64,000 nt of DNA, taken from contig CAZRCI010000004.1 of NCBI GenBank assembly GCA_964598535.1, forward strand, positions 124,001 through 188,000, read 5' to 3'. The translations under genes were made by a program, and so were the position numbers. Shown in pieces: positions 52,911 through 61,998 of this stretch. Every line of letters begins with the position of its first letter. The first letter of the stretch is position 1. Source of the DNA: JALHMI01 sp964598535 (GTDB lineage Bacteria; Planctomycetota; Planctomycetia; Pirellulales; PALSA-1355). The notes under the pieces are model-generated. The model ran no database searches, was not told the origin of the DNA, and saw only the letters and a list, made by a program, of their open reading frames with translations.

Positions 52911-54473
52911 CTAACGCGACGGGGCGGACACGAGCACGTCGGCCCCGCCAGCGGCGCAGGCTTCGCTTCCTTCGACAAAGACGCGTACCTGGCAGGGGCC
53001 TCGGGCATCGGCCGGAACCAGCAGTTCGGCGGTGAATTCGCCGCCGGCGCAGTCGAGCTCGGCCGCATGCAGCCGCGGTTCGTTGGCTTTGGCGTAAACT
53101 TCGGTGAAGCTGGCAAGCGCGGCCTGGTCGAAAGAATTCCGCCGCGGCGGCCGGAAGGTGAGCCGATCTCGCCGGACGGCCAGTTCAACGACACCACGTC
53201 CGGCCAGGGGAGAGCGGCCTCGAACGAGCAGCTTTCCGCCGGCTGCGGCCCGCTGGTCGACCTCCAGTTCGACGACCTGGGGGTACGGCAGTCGCAGGAG
53301 CGGATCTCCCAGGAGGTTGAACAGGTCGAGATGCTCGGCCCGCTCGGCCACCAGTTCATCGGCGGTGGGGCTCAGCAGCCGGGCGAGCGCATCCAGCGCC
53401 ACGCGGTGTGCGCCCAGGTTTTCGGTTTCCATCATGCGCCGCTTGGCCCCCAGCAGGGCTTCGCCCAGAGTGGGCGCCTGATGAGTGAAGACCTGCGCGA
53501 GTAGCTCGCTGCCCATGACCGTCATGGCATAGGGCATCGTGACGCGCGACCCGCACAGGATGGCCACGGGGCCACCCTCGGCGCGCAGCAATTCCTCGCC
53601 CAGGCAGTCGTCGGGCAGGTCGAAGGCGCCGCTATAGCAGGCTAAAAAACAGGCGATCGGCGCGCCGCGGCGGCATGCGAGTTCGTTCACGTCGTCGGCC
53701 GAAAGGATGGGAAATCGCGCGCCCGGCACCTGCACTTCGTCGACGCTGCGCTGTTGTCCGTGTCCCAGATAGACCCAGAACAGGCTGCCTTCGTTGAGAC
53801 GATCGAGCGTGATTTGGCGGAAATCTCGCGGATCGGGGCAATAGGGGCTTTGCCAACTGCCGTAGGTCATCGTGGTGGAGAACGCGCTCGGCACGCCGTT
53901 GTTGATCAGGCTTTTGGCCGCGGTTTCCATGACCGTATCGGCGACGGCGCCAAAACCGCCCAGGCCGGCGACGAAATGCACCTGCCGGCGCCAGGCCCCG
54001 AAATCGCGCGATTGTTCGTAGGCCAGGATCTTGCTCACGACGAGCCGTACTTCGTCGGCGGTATCGCACGCCAGTCGCCCCACGGCCAGGTCGGGTACGC
54101 GATCATCGTCGAGATCTCCGTACCAGTTGTCGGTGGCGATTTCGGGCGAGCTGCCAAACTTCACATTGACGACCGCGCGGCTGTAATGCACGGGCACCGT
54201 TCGCTGGCGTACGTGTTTGTCGCGATACATGCGCGGATCGGCATCGCCCACGATCAGCAGGAACGTCAACCGGCCGCCCCGGGCCAATTCGTAAATCTGC
54301 TCGCGGATCGTGGCCGGCGACCCGAGATTTGATAGCATGGCGATCGAATGTCCCTGCGACTGCCGGTACTCGATCCAGGGGGCCAAGGCCGAGCGGAATT
54401 CCTCGGGGCAAATCACGGCGGTATCGGCCGCCGGGGCCGACGCCAGCAGTAGGCTTACCAGTAGGCTGATCAT
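52911..54473 (-). CDS. Gingipain-like peptidase C25 family protein
   Basis: Protein of 520 aa with a short signal peptide (1-15). The C25 caspase-like fold is marked by LTFLLIVGDAD, ATDNWYGDLDDDRVPDLAVG, catalytic His238 in VYLGHGQ, and catalytic Cys279 in CFLACYSGAFD. A C-terminal beta-sandwich (about 405-520) resembles the immunoglobulin-like domain of gingipains. It is probably an exported cysteine endopeptidase with Arg/Lys-type specificity in relatives; specificity here is not known. No type IX secretion genes or sorting domain were seen, so the secretion route differs from Porphyromonas. The adjacent divergent gene is a HEAT-like protein. Confidence 0.88.
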   Translation of the reverse strand: MISLLVSLLLASAPAADTAVICPEEFRSALAPWIEYRQSQGHSIAMLSNLGSPATIREQIYELARGGRLTFLLIVGDADPRMYRDKHVRQRTVPVHYSRAVVNVKFGSSPEIATDNWYGDLDDDRVPDLAVGRLACDTADEVRLVVSKILAYEQSRDFGAWRRQVHFVAGLGGFGAVADTVMETAAKSLINNGVPSAFSTTMTYGSWQSPYCPDPRDFRQITLDRLNEGSLFWVYLGHGQQRSVDEVQVPGARFPILSADDVNELACRRGAPIACFLACYSGAFDLPDDCLGEELLRAEGGPVAILCGSRVTMPYAMTVMGSELLAQVFTHQAPTLGEALLGAKRRMMETENLGAHRVALDALARLLSPTADELVAERAEHLDLFNLLGDPLLRLPYPQVVELEVDQRAAAGGKLLVRGRSPLAGRGVVELAVRRDRLTFRPPRRNSFDQAALASFTEVYAKANEPRLHAAELDCAGGEFTAELLVPADARGPCQVRVFVEGSEACAAGGADVLVSAPSR

Positions 54474-54611
54474 TGCTCGCCCCGGCTCCTTAAAATGGTG
54501 ACAAGTGGCGCGGGCAGTGTAACCGGAACCACGGCCACCTCCCCAGAGCGAATTTGTGGTCTCCGGCAGGGGCTTCTGGCGAGGTATCTCGCTTGGCCGA
54601 GCGGCGAGCGG

Positions 54612-54632
54612 TCAATTATCATGGATGATTGA
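54612..54632. promoter_or_regulatory. Imperfect inverted repeat in divergent promoter region
   Basis: TCAATTATC (54612-54620) and GATGATTGA (54624-54632) pair with one mismatch, between the divergent C25 peptidase and HEAT-like genes. The A/T-rich setting in GC-rich DNA suggests a promoter or operator region, but no clean -35/-10 pair was found. Confidence 0.3.
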
Positions 54633-54675
54633 ATAACACCTGCTTCTTCGCATTTACCCCCGATTGACGTGTCCC

Positions 54676-56454
54676 ATGCCGCGTGACGTCGCCTGGTTCG
54701 GCCGAACGTTTTGCCACGGTGCCGTGGTGGCGATCTGTATCGCGGCCGTTGTTGGATTGGACGCGCGGGCCGTCGAGCCCGCGATCGTCGAACGCGTGGA
54801 GCGGCTGCTGGGGCAGCTTGACGAACCGCACTACGAGGTTCGTCAGGAGGCCACCGAGCAACTCGAGAAGCTTGCCACGGACTCGGCCGTGGCGCCGTTG
54901 CTGGCGGCGCGGTTTCGTCAGATGATTGCCGACGACGATACGTCGTTCGAGGTGCGTTCGCGGTTGGCGTTGTTGCTGCGCGAGCTTCCGGCTCCAGAGG
55001 CTTCGGTCGCGGTGGCGCCGGGGCCTGAGGTAATTGCACCGCTGATCCAGCAGCTCAACAGCGATTTGCACATTGAACGCGCCGGCGCGCAGCGGCGGCT
55101 GCTTGCGCTTGTGGAACACAAGCCGCTGATCATTCCGGTGCTTGCGGCCGCCCGAGCTAGTAGCGCCGATCCTCATGGCTCGCCCTCGTTGCGGAGATTA
55201 CTGGCGCCGGTCGTGGCGCAGGCTCATCTGGCCTGGTTGCGGTCGGACCTGAGCGGCGCGGAGTTGCCGCGGCCGTCCGCGCAGCAGATCAGCGCCTGGA
55301 TTGACGACGCGGTTCGCGTCGAGATGATCGACGAAGTGGAGGCGATGGATCGCAAGCCGTCGGAGGCGGAGCTTTTGGATCTGATCGCTCGCGACGATAC
55401 GCGCGACGAGGTCTTGACGATGCTTCGCGCGCGGGTGGAGCATGAGACCGACGGCGCGACCGCGCAGAAGCTGAACTATCTGCTGGACTTTGCCCGGCCG
55501 GGCATGGCCGCCGAAAGCTGGACGAGCCACATGAACATGGTCGTGCAATTTTTACTGATCGGGGTGCCGCAATACAACGATCAGGTTCACCCGCCGCGCG
55601 CCACGCACTTCGATCGGATCGACGAGCAGACGGCCCATTGTGTTACCGGCAACTCGCTCACCGAGGGCGACTATCCGGTGCGGATTGGTATTCCGCATCC
55701 CGAGCCGGGCCGGGACACCATGTTTTATTTGACCAACCTGCCGACGCCGCGGAGCCGGTTGGCGTATGAATACTGGCTGAAGCGAGACACTCCCTCGCGT
55801 TTGGCCGAGATCACGCATCGCACGCTGGACTATTTTCTGACGCGCCAGACTCCGCTCAACGAAGTCGAGATTCTGGTGCTCGCGCAGCTCGAGCCCCGGG
55901 CCGTGTCGCGGTTTATCGGGCGTTACTTCTCGGCGGTGCCAGATGCCAATCTTGTTTCGACACCCAGCGGGCTGAACGGTTTGACGTCGGTGCATGGCGG
56001 CGTCTGCCTGATGATGAGCCGCTTTGGGACGCGCGAAGCCGTGCCGGCCATCGAAAAGTTGGCCCGGAGCGGCGCGCTCGGCAAGCCGAAGTATCCCAAT
56101 CGCGTGGACGTGGCCTGGGTCGCGTTGCTGGCGATCGCGAACCGCGATCCTTGGCCCGAGGTCGATGAGTGGCTGGCCGGGCTCCTCGACGAGAAGTTGC
56201 CGCTGACGACCGATCCGCAATCTCCGCCCGAGCTTGGCGCAAGCGCCGCCGGCTTGTTGCTCGACCGGCAGGGCGTATCGATCCAGGCTTTTGGCGTCAC
56301 GCCGGCCGGCGAAGCCCTGAGCGATACGTATCAGTTTTACGGGTTCCGCTTTATTTCCGAGAGCGATCGCGAGAGTGTGAAACGCTGGTGGCAGAAGCGG
56401 CAGGCGGTGTCCGCGGTCCAGCAGCCGGCTGCCGAGCCGGCCGAGCGGCCGTAA
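54676..56454 (+). CDS. Secreted HEAT-like repeat protein
   Basis: Protein of 592 aa with a signal-anchor segment (about 10-30). Helical pairs (VERVERLLGQLDEPHYEVRQEATEQLEKL, given in part: HYEVRQEATEQLEKL) indicate HEAT/armadillo-like repeats at about 30-190 and 370-530. The central region (about 270-350) contains HPPRATHFDRIDEQTAHCV, which is less regular. No catalytic motif recognised. The ATG at 54676 is preferred to the TTG four codons upstream. Likely periplasmic with a protein-interaction role. Confidence 0.75.
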   Translation: MPRDVAWFGRTFCHGAVVAICIAAVVGLDARAVEPAIVERVERLLGQLDEPHYEVRQEATEQLEKLATDSAVAPLLAARFRQMIADDDTSFEVRSRLALLLRELPAPEASVAVAPGPEVIAPLIQQLNSDLHIERAGAQRRLLALVEHKPLIIPVLAAARASSADPHGSPSLRRLLAPVVAQAHLAWLRSDLSGAELPRPSAQQISAWIDDAVRVEMIDEVEAMDRKPSEAELLDLIARDDTRDEVLTMLRARVEHETDGATAQKLNYLLDFARPGMAAESWTSHMNMVVQFLLIGVPQYNDQVHPPRATHFDRIDEQTAHCVTGNSLTEGDYPVRIGIPHPEPGRDTMFYLTNLPTPRSRLAYEYWLKRDTPSRLAEITHRTLDYFLTRQTPLNEVEILVLAQLEPRAVSRFIGRYFSAVPDANLVSTPSGLNGLTSVHGGVCLMMSRFGTREAVPAIEKLARSGALGKPKYPNRVDVAWVALLAIANRDPWPEVDEWLAGLLDEKLPLTTDPQSPPELGASAAGLLLDRQGVSIQAFGVTPAGEALSDTYQFYGFRFISESDRESVKRWWQKRQAVSAVQQPAAEPAERP

Positions 56455-56631
56455 GCCGACGGCGCCGCAACCAAGCGGCTGGTTCAAGTGGACCCGCCGG
56501 GATTGGAATCTAACGGTCGCGCCAGCGCCGCCGGGCTCATACGCGAATCGCCTCGGAAAGGAAACTGGCGGATTTTTGCCGAATCGCCAAGCCTTGAGGG
56601 GTGTAGGCCGGGTTGAAACCGGCCCGGAAAT

Positions 56632-56661
56632 TTGACACCCATCAATTTCCACCATTATACT
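56632..56661 (+). promoter_or_regulatory. Sigma-70-like promoter for the DUF1501 gene
   Basis: TTGACA (56632-56637), a perfect -35, and TATACT (56656-56661), a near-perfect -10, are separated by 18 nt. The predicted transcript starts near 56668 and has a leader of about 150 nt. Nothing else was seen in the 367-bp interval 56455-56821. Confidence 0.55.
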
Positions 56662-56821
56662 GCGAGCGGTTATTGGTGGATGACCCTGCGCCGATATAGC
56701 ACAGGGCTCGGCCACCGGCGCCGCGGGGCTGGATGCCCCGCATGGCGGTCGATTTGTTTTGTTAGGCCGCCTGCCCTCCAATACACTCCCCCCGACATTC
56801 GTTCCGCGAGGTAAGTGCGTC

Positions 56822-58306
56822 ATGCTCAGGATTCCCGGACAGCTTGCCAAGGATAATTGCGATCGAGGTATCGGCGCCACGCGGCGTGATATTTTGCGTG
56901 TTGGGGGCGCTTCGCTGCTGGGGCTCTCGCTGGCGGATATTCTGCGGATTCAGCGTGCTCAGGCGAATCCGACCTCGGCCGAGGCCTTCGTTGGAAGCGG
57001 TCCGGGCTGGAACAAGGCCAAGAGCGTGATCATGGTTTACCTGCAGGGCGGACCGAGCCACTTGGATCTATGGGATCCCAAGGAGAATGTGCCGGACAAC
57101 GTCAAAAGCATCTTCAAGCCGATCTCGACGAAGATTCCCGGCGTGCAGTTCACCGAGAACCTGCCGAAGCTGGCGCAGGTGAACGACAAGTTCACGATGA
57201 TCCGCTCGGTTAGCTACACGCCGAACGGCCTCTTCAACCACACGGCGGCGATCTACCAGATTCACACCGGCTATACGACCGACAAGGTGAGTCCGTCGGG
57301 GCAGCTCGAGCCGCCATCGCCGAAGGACTTTCCCACGTTTGGTTCGAACATCATTCGCCTGAAGCCGCCAACGGTGCCGATGCTGCCGTTCGTGATGCTG
57401 CCGCGGCCGCTGCAAGAGAGTAATGTCGTGGGCAAGGGCGGCACGGCGGGCTTCCTGGGCCGTGCGTACGATCCGTATTATCTGTATCCGTCGGGCGACG
57501 ACATGGATATGGACAAGATGGAGCGGATCAAGGTCGACGATCTGAGCTTGCGTCCCGAGGTGACCAGCACCCGGCTCGAACGCCGCGCGCGGCTTCGCGA
57601 TTTGATCAGCGAAGGCATGCCCGCCGTCGACAAGGCGGTCGAAAAGTACGATCTCGATGAGTATTATGGGCAGGCGTTGGGTCTGATTAGTTCCGGCCGC
57701 GCGCTCGACGCTTTTAATCTCAAGGCCGAGAGCGACGCGACGCGCGAACGCTACGGGCGGAATACGTTTGGCCAGAGCTTGTTGCTGGCGCGGCGACTGG
57801 TCGAGGCCGGTACCCGGGTGGTCGAGGTCATCTGGCCCAAGGTCGCCAATAGCGACAATCACTCGTGGGATCATCACGTTGACCTGTCGAAGCGGATGAA
57901 GAACCAAAGCGCTCCGATGCTCGACGCAGGCCTGTCGGGGCTGATTGCCGATTTGGACGACCGCGGGATGCTCGAGGACACGCTGGTCGTGGCGATTGGC
58001 GAGTTCGGCCGCAGCCCGCAGCGGGGGGTGAGCACCTCGGGCAATTCGAACAGCGACGATGGTCGTGACCATTGGCCGTATTGCTATACGGGGATCATGG
58101 CCGGCGGCGGCTCGAAGCGGGGCTTCGTCTACGGCAAGAGCGATGCCACGGCCTCGGCCCCGCTCGAAAATCCCGTGCATCCGATCGAGCTATTGGCTTC
58201 GGTCTACCATGCCGTGGGCATCAACCCGCAGACGATCGTCTACAATCATCTCAATCAGCCTCGCGAGTTGGTCAAGGCCGAGATTGTGACGAACCTGTTT
58301 GCGTAG
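56822..58306 (+). CDS. DUF1501 family Tat-exported protein
   Basis: Protein of 494 aa with a twin-arginine signal (TRRDILRVGG) followed by LLGLSLADIL. The DUF1501 family pattern, related to sulfatase/alkaline-phosphatase folds, is clear: IMVYLQGGPSHLDLWDPK, NHSWDHHVDL, VAIGEFGRSPQ, DGRDHWPYCYTGIMAGGG. In planctomycetes DUF1501 genes usually pair with a DUF1549/DUF1553 cytochrome gene; here it stands alone with its own promoter. ATG 56822 begins the signal region. The reaction is unknown; metal-binding Asp/His residues are conserved in form. Confidence 0.93.
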   Translation: MLRIPGQLAKDNCDRGIGATRRDILRVGGASLLGLSLADILRIQRAQANPTSAEAFVGSGPGWNKAKSVIMVYLQGGPSHLDLWDPKENVPDNVKSIFKPISTKIPGVQFTENLPKLAQVNDKFTMIRSVSYTPNGLFNHTAAIYQIHTGYTTDKVSPSGQLEPPSPKDFPTFGSNIIRLKPPTVPMLPFVMLPRPLQESNVVGKGGTAGFLGRAYDPYYLYPSGDDMDMDKMERIKVDDLSLRPEVTSTRLERRARLRDLISEGMPAVDKAVEKYDLDEYYGQALGLISSGRALDAFNLKAESDATRERYGRNTFGQSLLLARRLVEAGTRVVEVIWPKVANSDNHSWDHHVDLSKRMKNQSAPMLDAGLSGLIADLDDRGMLEDTLVVAIGEFGRSPQRGVSTSGNSNSDDGRDHWPYCYTGIMAGGGSKRGFVYGKSDATASAPLENPVHPIELLASVYHAVGINPQTIVYNHLNQPRELVKAEIVTNLFA

Positions 58307-58378
58307 GTGTCGCTGGGCCGCGGTCGGTGGCAAGAGCCCGCGATCGCCGGACGTGCAGACGCGCTGCGTGGAGGGAAC

Positions 58379-58978
58379 CTAACGGATCGTAGTTTGTGTC
58401 GCGGCAGGCTTTGGGGTTTGCGCCGCAGTAGGCGCTGCCGACGCTTCGGCAGTCAATTCTGTCAGTTCCGCGGTCAGCTTAGCGCGCAGGTTGGGGCTGA
58501 GCCCGACGTGAACGAAGCGTACCTTGCCCTGCCGATCGATGAGCACCGTCTGTGGGATTCCTTCGACGCCGTATGCTTTCGAGATGCTTCCGTCGGGATC
58601 CATGATCACCGTCAGTTCGAGGCCGGACTGTTCGAGGAACGATTGGACCACTGGGGGCTGTTCCGCGCAGTTCACGGCGTAGAACTCCACGCCGCGGTCG
58701 CGAAACTGGTTGGTCACTTCACTGAGCGTGGGCATGGCGGCGCGGCACGGTCCACACCAAGTTGCCCAAAAGTCGAGGACGACCACCTTCGAGTTCGTTT
58801 GATTTGCGAGCTCGAAGGGCGATCCATCCAGGTAGGTTGTGCTGAAGTGCGGGGCCGGCTGGCCGCTAAGCGCGTGCGTGTCATCGTCGGATTGCGCCGC
58901 GGGCTGGCAGCCGGACAGGCTGGTGAGAATCAGCGACACCAGGAGCATTGCCACGAGGGGCAGAGCCTTCGAGGTCAT
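58379..58978 (-). CDS. TlpA/ResA-like thioredoxin lipoprotein
   Basis: Protein of 199 aa. A lipobox (SLSGC) places lipid-modified Cys24 at the mature N-terminus. The thioredoxin domain (about 40-180) has the active site WCGPC (Cys75/Cys78) in VVLDFWATWCGPCRAAMP and the cis-Pro segment GIPQTVLIDRQG. TlpA-like proteins reduce disulfides in the extracytoplasmic space, for instance during cytochrome c maturation. The C-terminal tail is Ala/Thr/Pro-rich. ATG 58978 fits the signal peptide. Confidence 0.92.
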   Translation of the reverse strand: MTSKALPLVAMLLVSLILTSLSGCQPAAQSDDDTHALSGQPAPHFSTTYLDGSPFELANQTNSKVVVLDFWATWCGPCRAAMPTLSEVTNQFRDRGVEFYAVNCAEQPPVVQSFLEQSGLELTVIMDPDGSISKAYGVEGIPQTVLIDRQGKVRFVHVGLSPNLRAKLTAELTELTAEASAAPTAAQTPKPAATQTTIR

Positions 58979-59145
58979 CGGGGCGCCTCCGTATGTTGGT
59001 AGAAGGGGGAGCGGGGAGTCGCGCGCCACGCGACATACGCAAATCGTGCAGGCTGGCGAACTTGGCGCCCGGACCGGCAAGCGGATCTTACGGGCAAGTC
59101 GCCCGCTCGATCAAGGGAAGGTCGAAGCGCACCGTCCGTCCGGCC

Positions 59146-59505
59146 TTACCGCTGTTGCGGCACCGCGTAGTAGTGCGTGTAGTTCATGAAGAACGTCACG
59201 TGTCCGGTGGCCGATCCGTAGCCGCCGATGCCGCCGCTGCGCGGCCGGGGCATTTGTTGCTGCAGGCGCGACAGTTCGTTGCCCTGGCGGTTGATGGCGT
59301 TCCCTTGTTGGACGAGCGGCCGCACCAGAGACTGGTAATTCGTGATACCGAACTGGTCGCGGTTCAGGAGGTTCAAATAGGGGCTCACCGTCGGGCCGAC
59401 CGGGTTGTCGGATGCGCCGCGGTAACGCTCTTGCGCGCGCGCCGGCATCGAGGTAGCAACAACGATCGCGGACAGCAGAAACGCGAGCGAGCAGAGCCGG
59501 ACCAT
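59146..59505 (-). CDS. Small secreted protein, function unknown
   Basis: Protein of 119 aa with a signal peptide (about 1-24, ending ARAQ). A strong Shine-Dalgarno (AAGGAGA) lies 7 nt before the ATG at 59505, which settles the start. The mature part has a Gln/Asn/Arg-rich helix (VQQGNAINRQGNELSRLQQQ) and a C-terminal aromatic segment (HVTFFMNYTHYYAVPQQ). No known domain. The high-quality ribosome-binding site suggests strong translation. Confidence 0.75.
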   Translation of the reverse strand: MVRLCSLAFLLSAIVVATSMPARAQERYRGASDNPVGPTVSPYLNLLNRDQFGITNYQSLVRPLVQQGNAINRQGNELSRLQQQMPRPRSGGIGGYGSATGHVTFFMNYTHYYAVPQQR

Positions 59506-59676
59506 GGCGAAATCTCCTTCACGGTTGAATTCGACCAAATCACGCATGACTCTATTGTACGCCACCGCGGTAAGACGGCAAACTTGCCTGCTCAGGGAGG
59601 GTTTGCCGCCGGCGCAGGTCGGGTTGTAGTAGCCACGCAAGGTGTGGGGGCGGCCCGCGGCGTGGCGTATCAGCAG

Positions 59677-59781
59677 CCTGCTAGTTGGGCCCGGCGCCCG
59701 GCAGGTTCAGGCGCGAAGCTGTGTTACAAGTCGCTCGTGCTCGGCGCCTGCTAGTTGGGCCCGGCGCCCGGCAGGTTCAGG
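59677..59781. repeat. 35-bp exact direct repeat duplicating the 3' end of the membrane-protein gene
   Basis: Positions 59677-59711 and 59747-59781 are identical over 35 bp (beginning CCTGCTAGTTGGGCCCGG). The second copy contains the last ten codons and stop of the polytopic membrane protein gene (minus strand). The first copy lies just beyond the stop, a remnant of a 70-bp-period duplication. Confidence 0.85.
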
Positions 59782-60557
59782 AGCATCGCCGTTAGCTCGC
59801 CCAGGAAGGTGCCGATGACCCCGACGTAAAGGATGCCGGTCGCGCTTTGCGTATTGGGGATTTTGAGGGTCTTATACGTCATGACCGCGAGCAGCAAGGG
59901 GCCGGCGATTCCTGACAGCCAGCGCAGCGCGATAAATAGCAGTTGGCCCGTGCTGGGAGTCACCCGTCCCAGGTAGTCGATCAGAATGCCCGATTCGATG
60001 AGCCCGCGGAAGATCACGGCGGCGCCCATCATGACGACCAGTCGTTCGAGCGGGCCGATCGCCATCGTGGGGGAATTCAGGTACCAGTGCCCGAGAAACA
60101 TCGCGGCGATGGTGAAGCCGAGCAAGAGGCCGCTGGATAACACGTCGGCGCCCAGCAGGATGGCTCGGGCGGACGAATCGCCCGATGATTGCCAGTGGGT
60201 TGCGGCCAGCGCCCCCCAGAGGCAGACCGCCGCCAGGATGGAAAGCGTGCTGATGCCTGCGCGGGGTTTTTCGTAGAGCCAGAGTACGGCGCCGACATAG
60301 CTCAACGCGGCGGCGACAATCGGTGGGACGAGCTGAAACTGCCCGCTGGTGACGGCGACCATGGCCGCCAGGACGTTGAGCCCTAGCAAGACATAGAGGT
60401 GGTTGCGATAGTACCCGCTGGTGACTTCGCGCGGCGAGGTGAGGGCCATGCCTAGCGCCAAGCCGAAGGAGAGTCGGAAGATGAACTGGGTTAGGATCGC
60501 CACGAGCCGATGAGCCCCCAGGGGCGGAATGGAAAAGAAAAGCGGCCAAGCGGCCAT
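59751..60557 (-). CDS. Polytopic membrane protein, function unknown
   Basis: Protein of 268 aa with about seven or eight hydrophobic helices spread over its length (about 17-38, 52-70, 76-94, 104-120, 133-156, 170-188, 205-222, 238-262). No Walker, heme or transporter signature could be recognised, though Trp/His near HWYLNSPTMAIGPLERLVVM (given in part: HWYLNSPTM) may matter. It starts 7 nt downstream of the folE stop, suggesting co-transcription with folE. The gene's 3' end is duplicated downstream (see the repeat entry). Confidence 0.75.
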   Translation of the reverse strand: MAAWPLFFSIPPLGAHRLVAILTQFIFRLSFGLALGMALTSPREVTSGYYRNHLYVLLGLNVLAAMVAVTSGQFQLVPPIVAAALSYVGAVLWLYEKPRAGISTLSILAAVCLWGALAATHWQSSGDSSARAILLGADVLSSGLLLGFTIAAMFLGHWYLNSPTMAIGPLERLVVMMGAAVIFRGLIESGILIDYLGRVTPSTGQLLFIALRWLSGIAGPLLLAVMTYKTLKIPNTQSATGILYVGVIGTFLGELTAMLLNLPGAGPN

Positions 60558-60564
60558 TTTCGTC

Positions 60565-61236
60565 TTAGGAGCGTCGGCCGCCGTAAATCAATTTCATCAT
60601 CTCGGACCGGCTCGAGAGATTGCTGCGGAAGATTCCCTTCATCGCCGAGGTGACGCAGAGGCTTCCCGGTTTGCGAATGCCGCGGATGGTCATGCAGGTG
60701 TGCGTGGCCTCGATGACGACCGCGACGCCTTTGGCCTCCAGCTCCTCGACCAGCAGGTTGGCGATCGTCTCGGTCATACGTTCTTGGACCTGGGGACGAC
60801 GGGCGACGACTTCGACGACGCGGGCCAGCTTGCTTAGCCCGATCACCCGGCCATTGGGCATGTATCCGATGTGCGCCAGACCCATGAAAGGCAGCATGTG
60901 GTGCTCGCACATGCTGTTGAAGCTGATGTCGCGCACCAGGACGACTTCGTCGTACTGTTCGGTGAAGAATTTTTGGAGGTGAACGCGGGGATCTTCGTGC
61001 AGTCCGCTGAACATCTCGGAGTACATTCGGGCCACGCGAGCCGGCGTCTCTTTGAGCCCTTCGCGGTCGGGATTTTCGCCCACGGCGGCGAGAATTTCTC
61101 GTACGGCGCGGGCGATCCGCGCCTCGTCAACGGGCAGATTGCCGTTCGCGGGGAGGAGCGGACCTTCTTCGCCGGCGAGGCTGCCGTGGTCGGTGGCGGA
61201 GGGAGGCGTTGATCGATCGTTCGAGGCGGGTTGCAT
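60565..61236 (-). CDS. folE: GTP cyclohydrolase I
   Basis: Protein of 223 aa. The catalytic core has zinc-ligand motif SMCEHHMLPF (Cys110, His112/113), GLSKLARVVEVVARRPQVQERMT (given in part: GLSKLARVVEVVARRPQ) and Cys181 in EATHTCMTIRG, all as in FolE. It converts GTP to dihydroneopterin triphosphate, the first step in tetrahydrofolate and pterin synthesis. The first 35 residues are a variable, Pro/Ser-rich extension. It precedes the membrane-protein gene by 7 nt. ATG 61236 fits the length range of the family. Confidence 0.95.
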   Translation of the reverse strand: MQPASNDRSTPPSATDHGSLAGEEGPLLPANGNLPVDEARIARAVREILAAVGENPDREGLKETPARVARMYSEMFSGLHEDPRVHLQKFFTEQYDEVVLVRDISFNSMCEHHMLPFMGLAHIGYMPNGRVIGLSKLARVVEVVARRPQVQERMTETIANLLVEELEAKGVAVVIEATHTCMTIRGIRKPGSLCVTSAMKGIFRSNLSSRSEMMKLIYGGRRS

Positions 61237-61293
61237 GCCACGATCTTAAGAACCACCGCCGCCGGAGACAAGCCACACCGCTTGCGCCGGCCG

Positions 61294-61998
61294 TTAATTG
61301 GGGCTGAAACTCGGCGGAAACGCGATCGTTTCGAGGGGCGACGGATCGTCGAGCGCCTGATCGAGGTGCGAGATCAGCAGACTCGCACGCCGATCGACGC
61401 ACGGCTCGCCGAGCAACTTCTGTTTGACGTGCAGCCCCAGGTCGAGGGCGTAGCCGATGACGTCAGTGAGGGCGCCCAACGAGACGTTCTCCAGCGAGAG
61501 TTGGCTGAACAGCTCGTCGGCGCCTGGGATGTTGGGAAGCAGCTGCTGAAAGGCGTCGAGCAGCTTGGTGCGAATCTCGCACCGCTGCGGTTCCACCTGC
61601 GGAGAATAGCTGTCGGCCAGTAGCTCCACGTCGGCTTCGCGAAACGACCTGTCGGGCGGTAACTCGCGCACGATGCGCGCGCGGTGCATCCCCAGTAGCA
61701 AAAGATTGTAGCGCGCGCTCCCCTGAGCCTGCCAGGTGATGATGCGTCCCAGGCACGCCACGGGAGCGATCGGCGGGCGGCCTTCGTAATCGCTTTCCCA
61801 ACCCGGTTCGAGCAGGGACATCGCGATCAGACGATCACCCTCGACCGCATCCAAAAACAGTTCGACGTAGCGCCGCTCGAAGACATGCAGCGGCTGGATG
61901 ACGTGCGGAAACAACACGAGGTTGGGCAGCGGAAACAAACGCACGCGGCCCGAGAAGTCATCAGGCACGAATGTCAGGTCGTCTTCCGAAGGTACCAT
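61294..61998 (-). CDS. Lon N-terminal (substrate-binding) domain protein
   Basis: Protein of 234 aa. The Lon N-terminal pattern is clear: VRLFPLPNLVLFPHVIQPLHVFERRY (given in part: FPLPNLVLFPHVIQPLHVFE), PVACLGRIITW, and NLLLLGMHRARI. There is no ATPase or protease domain, so it is a stand-alone LonB-N/YcdX-like protein, a class often present in planctomycetes. A three-unit 21-bp tandem repeat (61999-62061) begins directly at the start codon on the upstream side, so no classical ribosome-binding site exists. ATG 61998 is used. Confidence 0.85.
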   Translation of the reverse strand: MVPSEDDLTFVPDDFSGRVRLFPLPNLVLFPHVIQPLHVFERRYVELFLDAVEGDRLIAMSLLEPGWESDYEGRPPIAPVACLGRIITWQAQGSARYNLLLLGMHRARIVRELPPDRSFREADVELLADSYSPQVEPQRCEIRTKLLDAFQQLLPNIPGADELFSQLSLENVSLGALTDVIGYALDLGLHVKQKLLGEPCVDRRASLLISHLDQALDDPSPLETIAFPPSFSPN

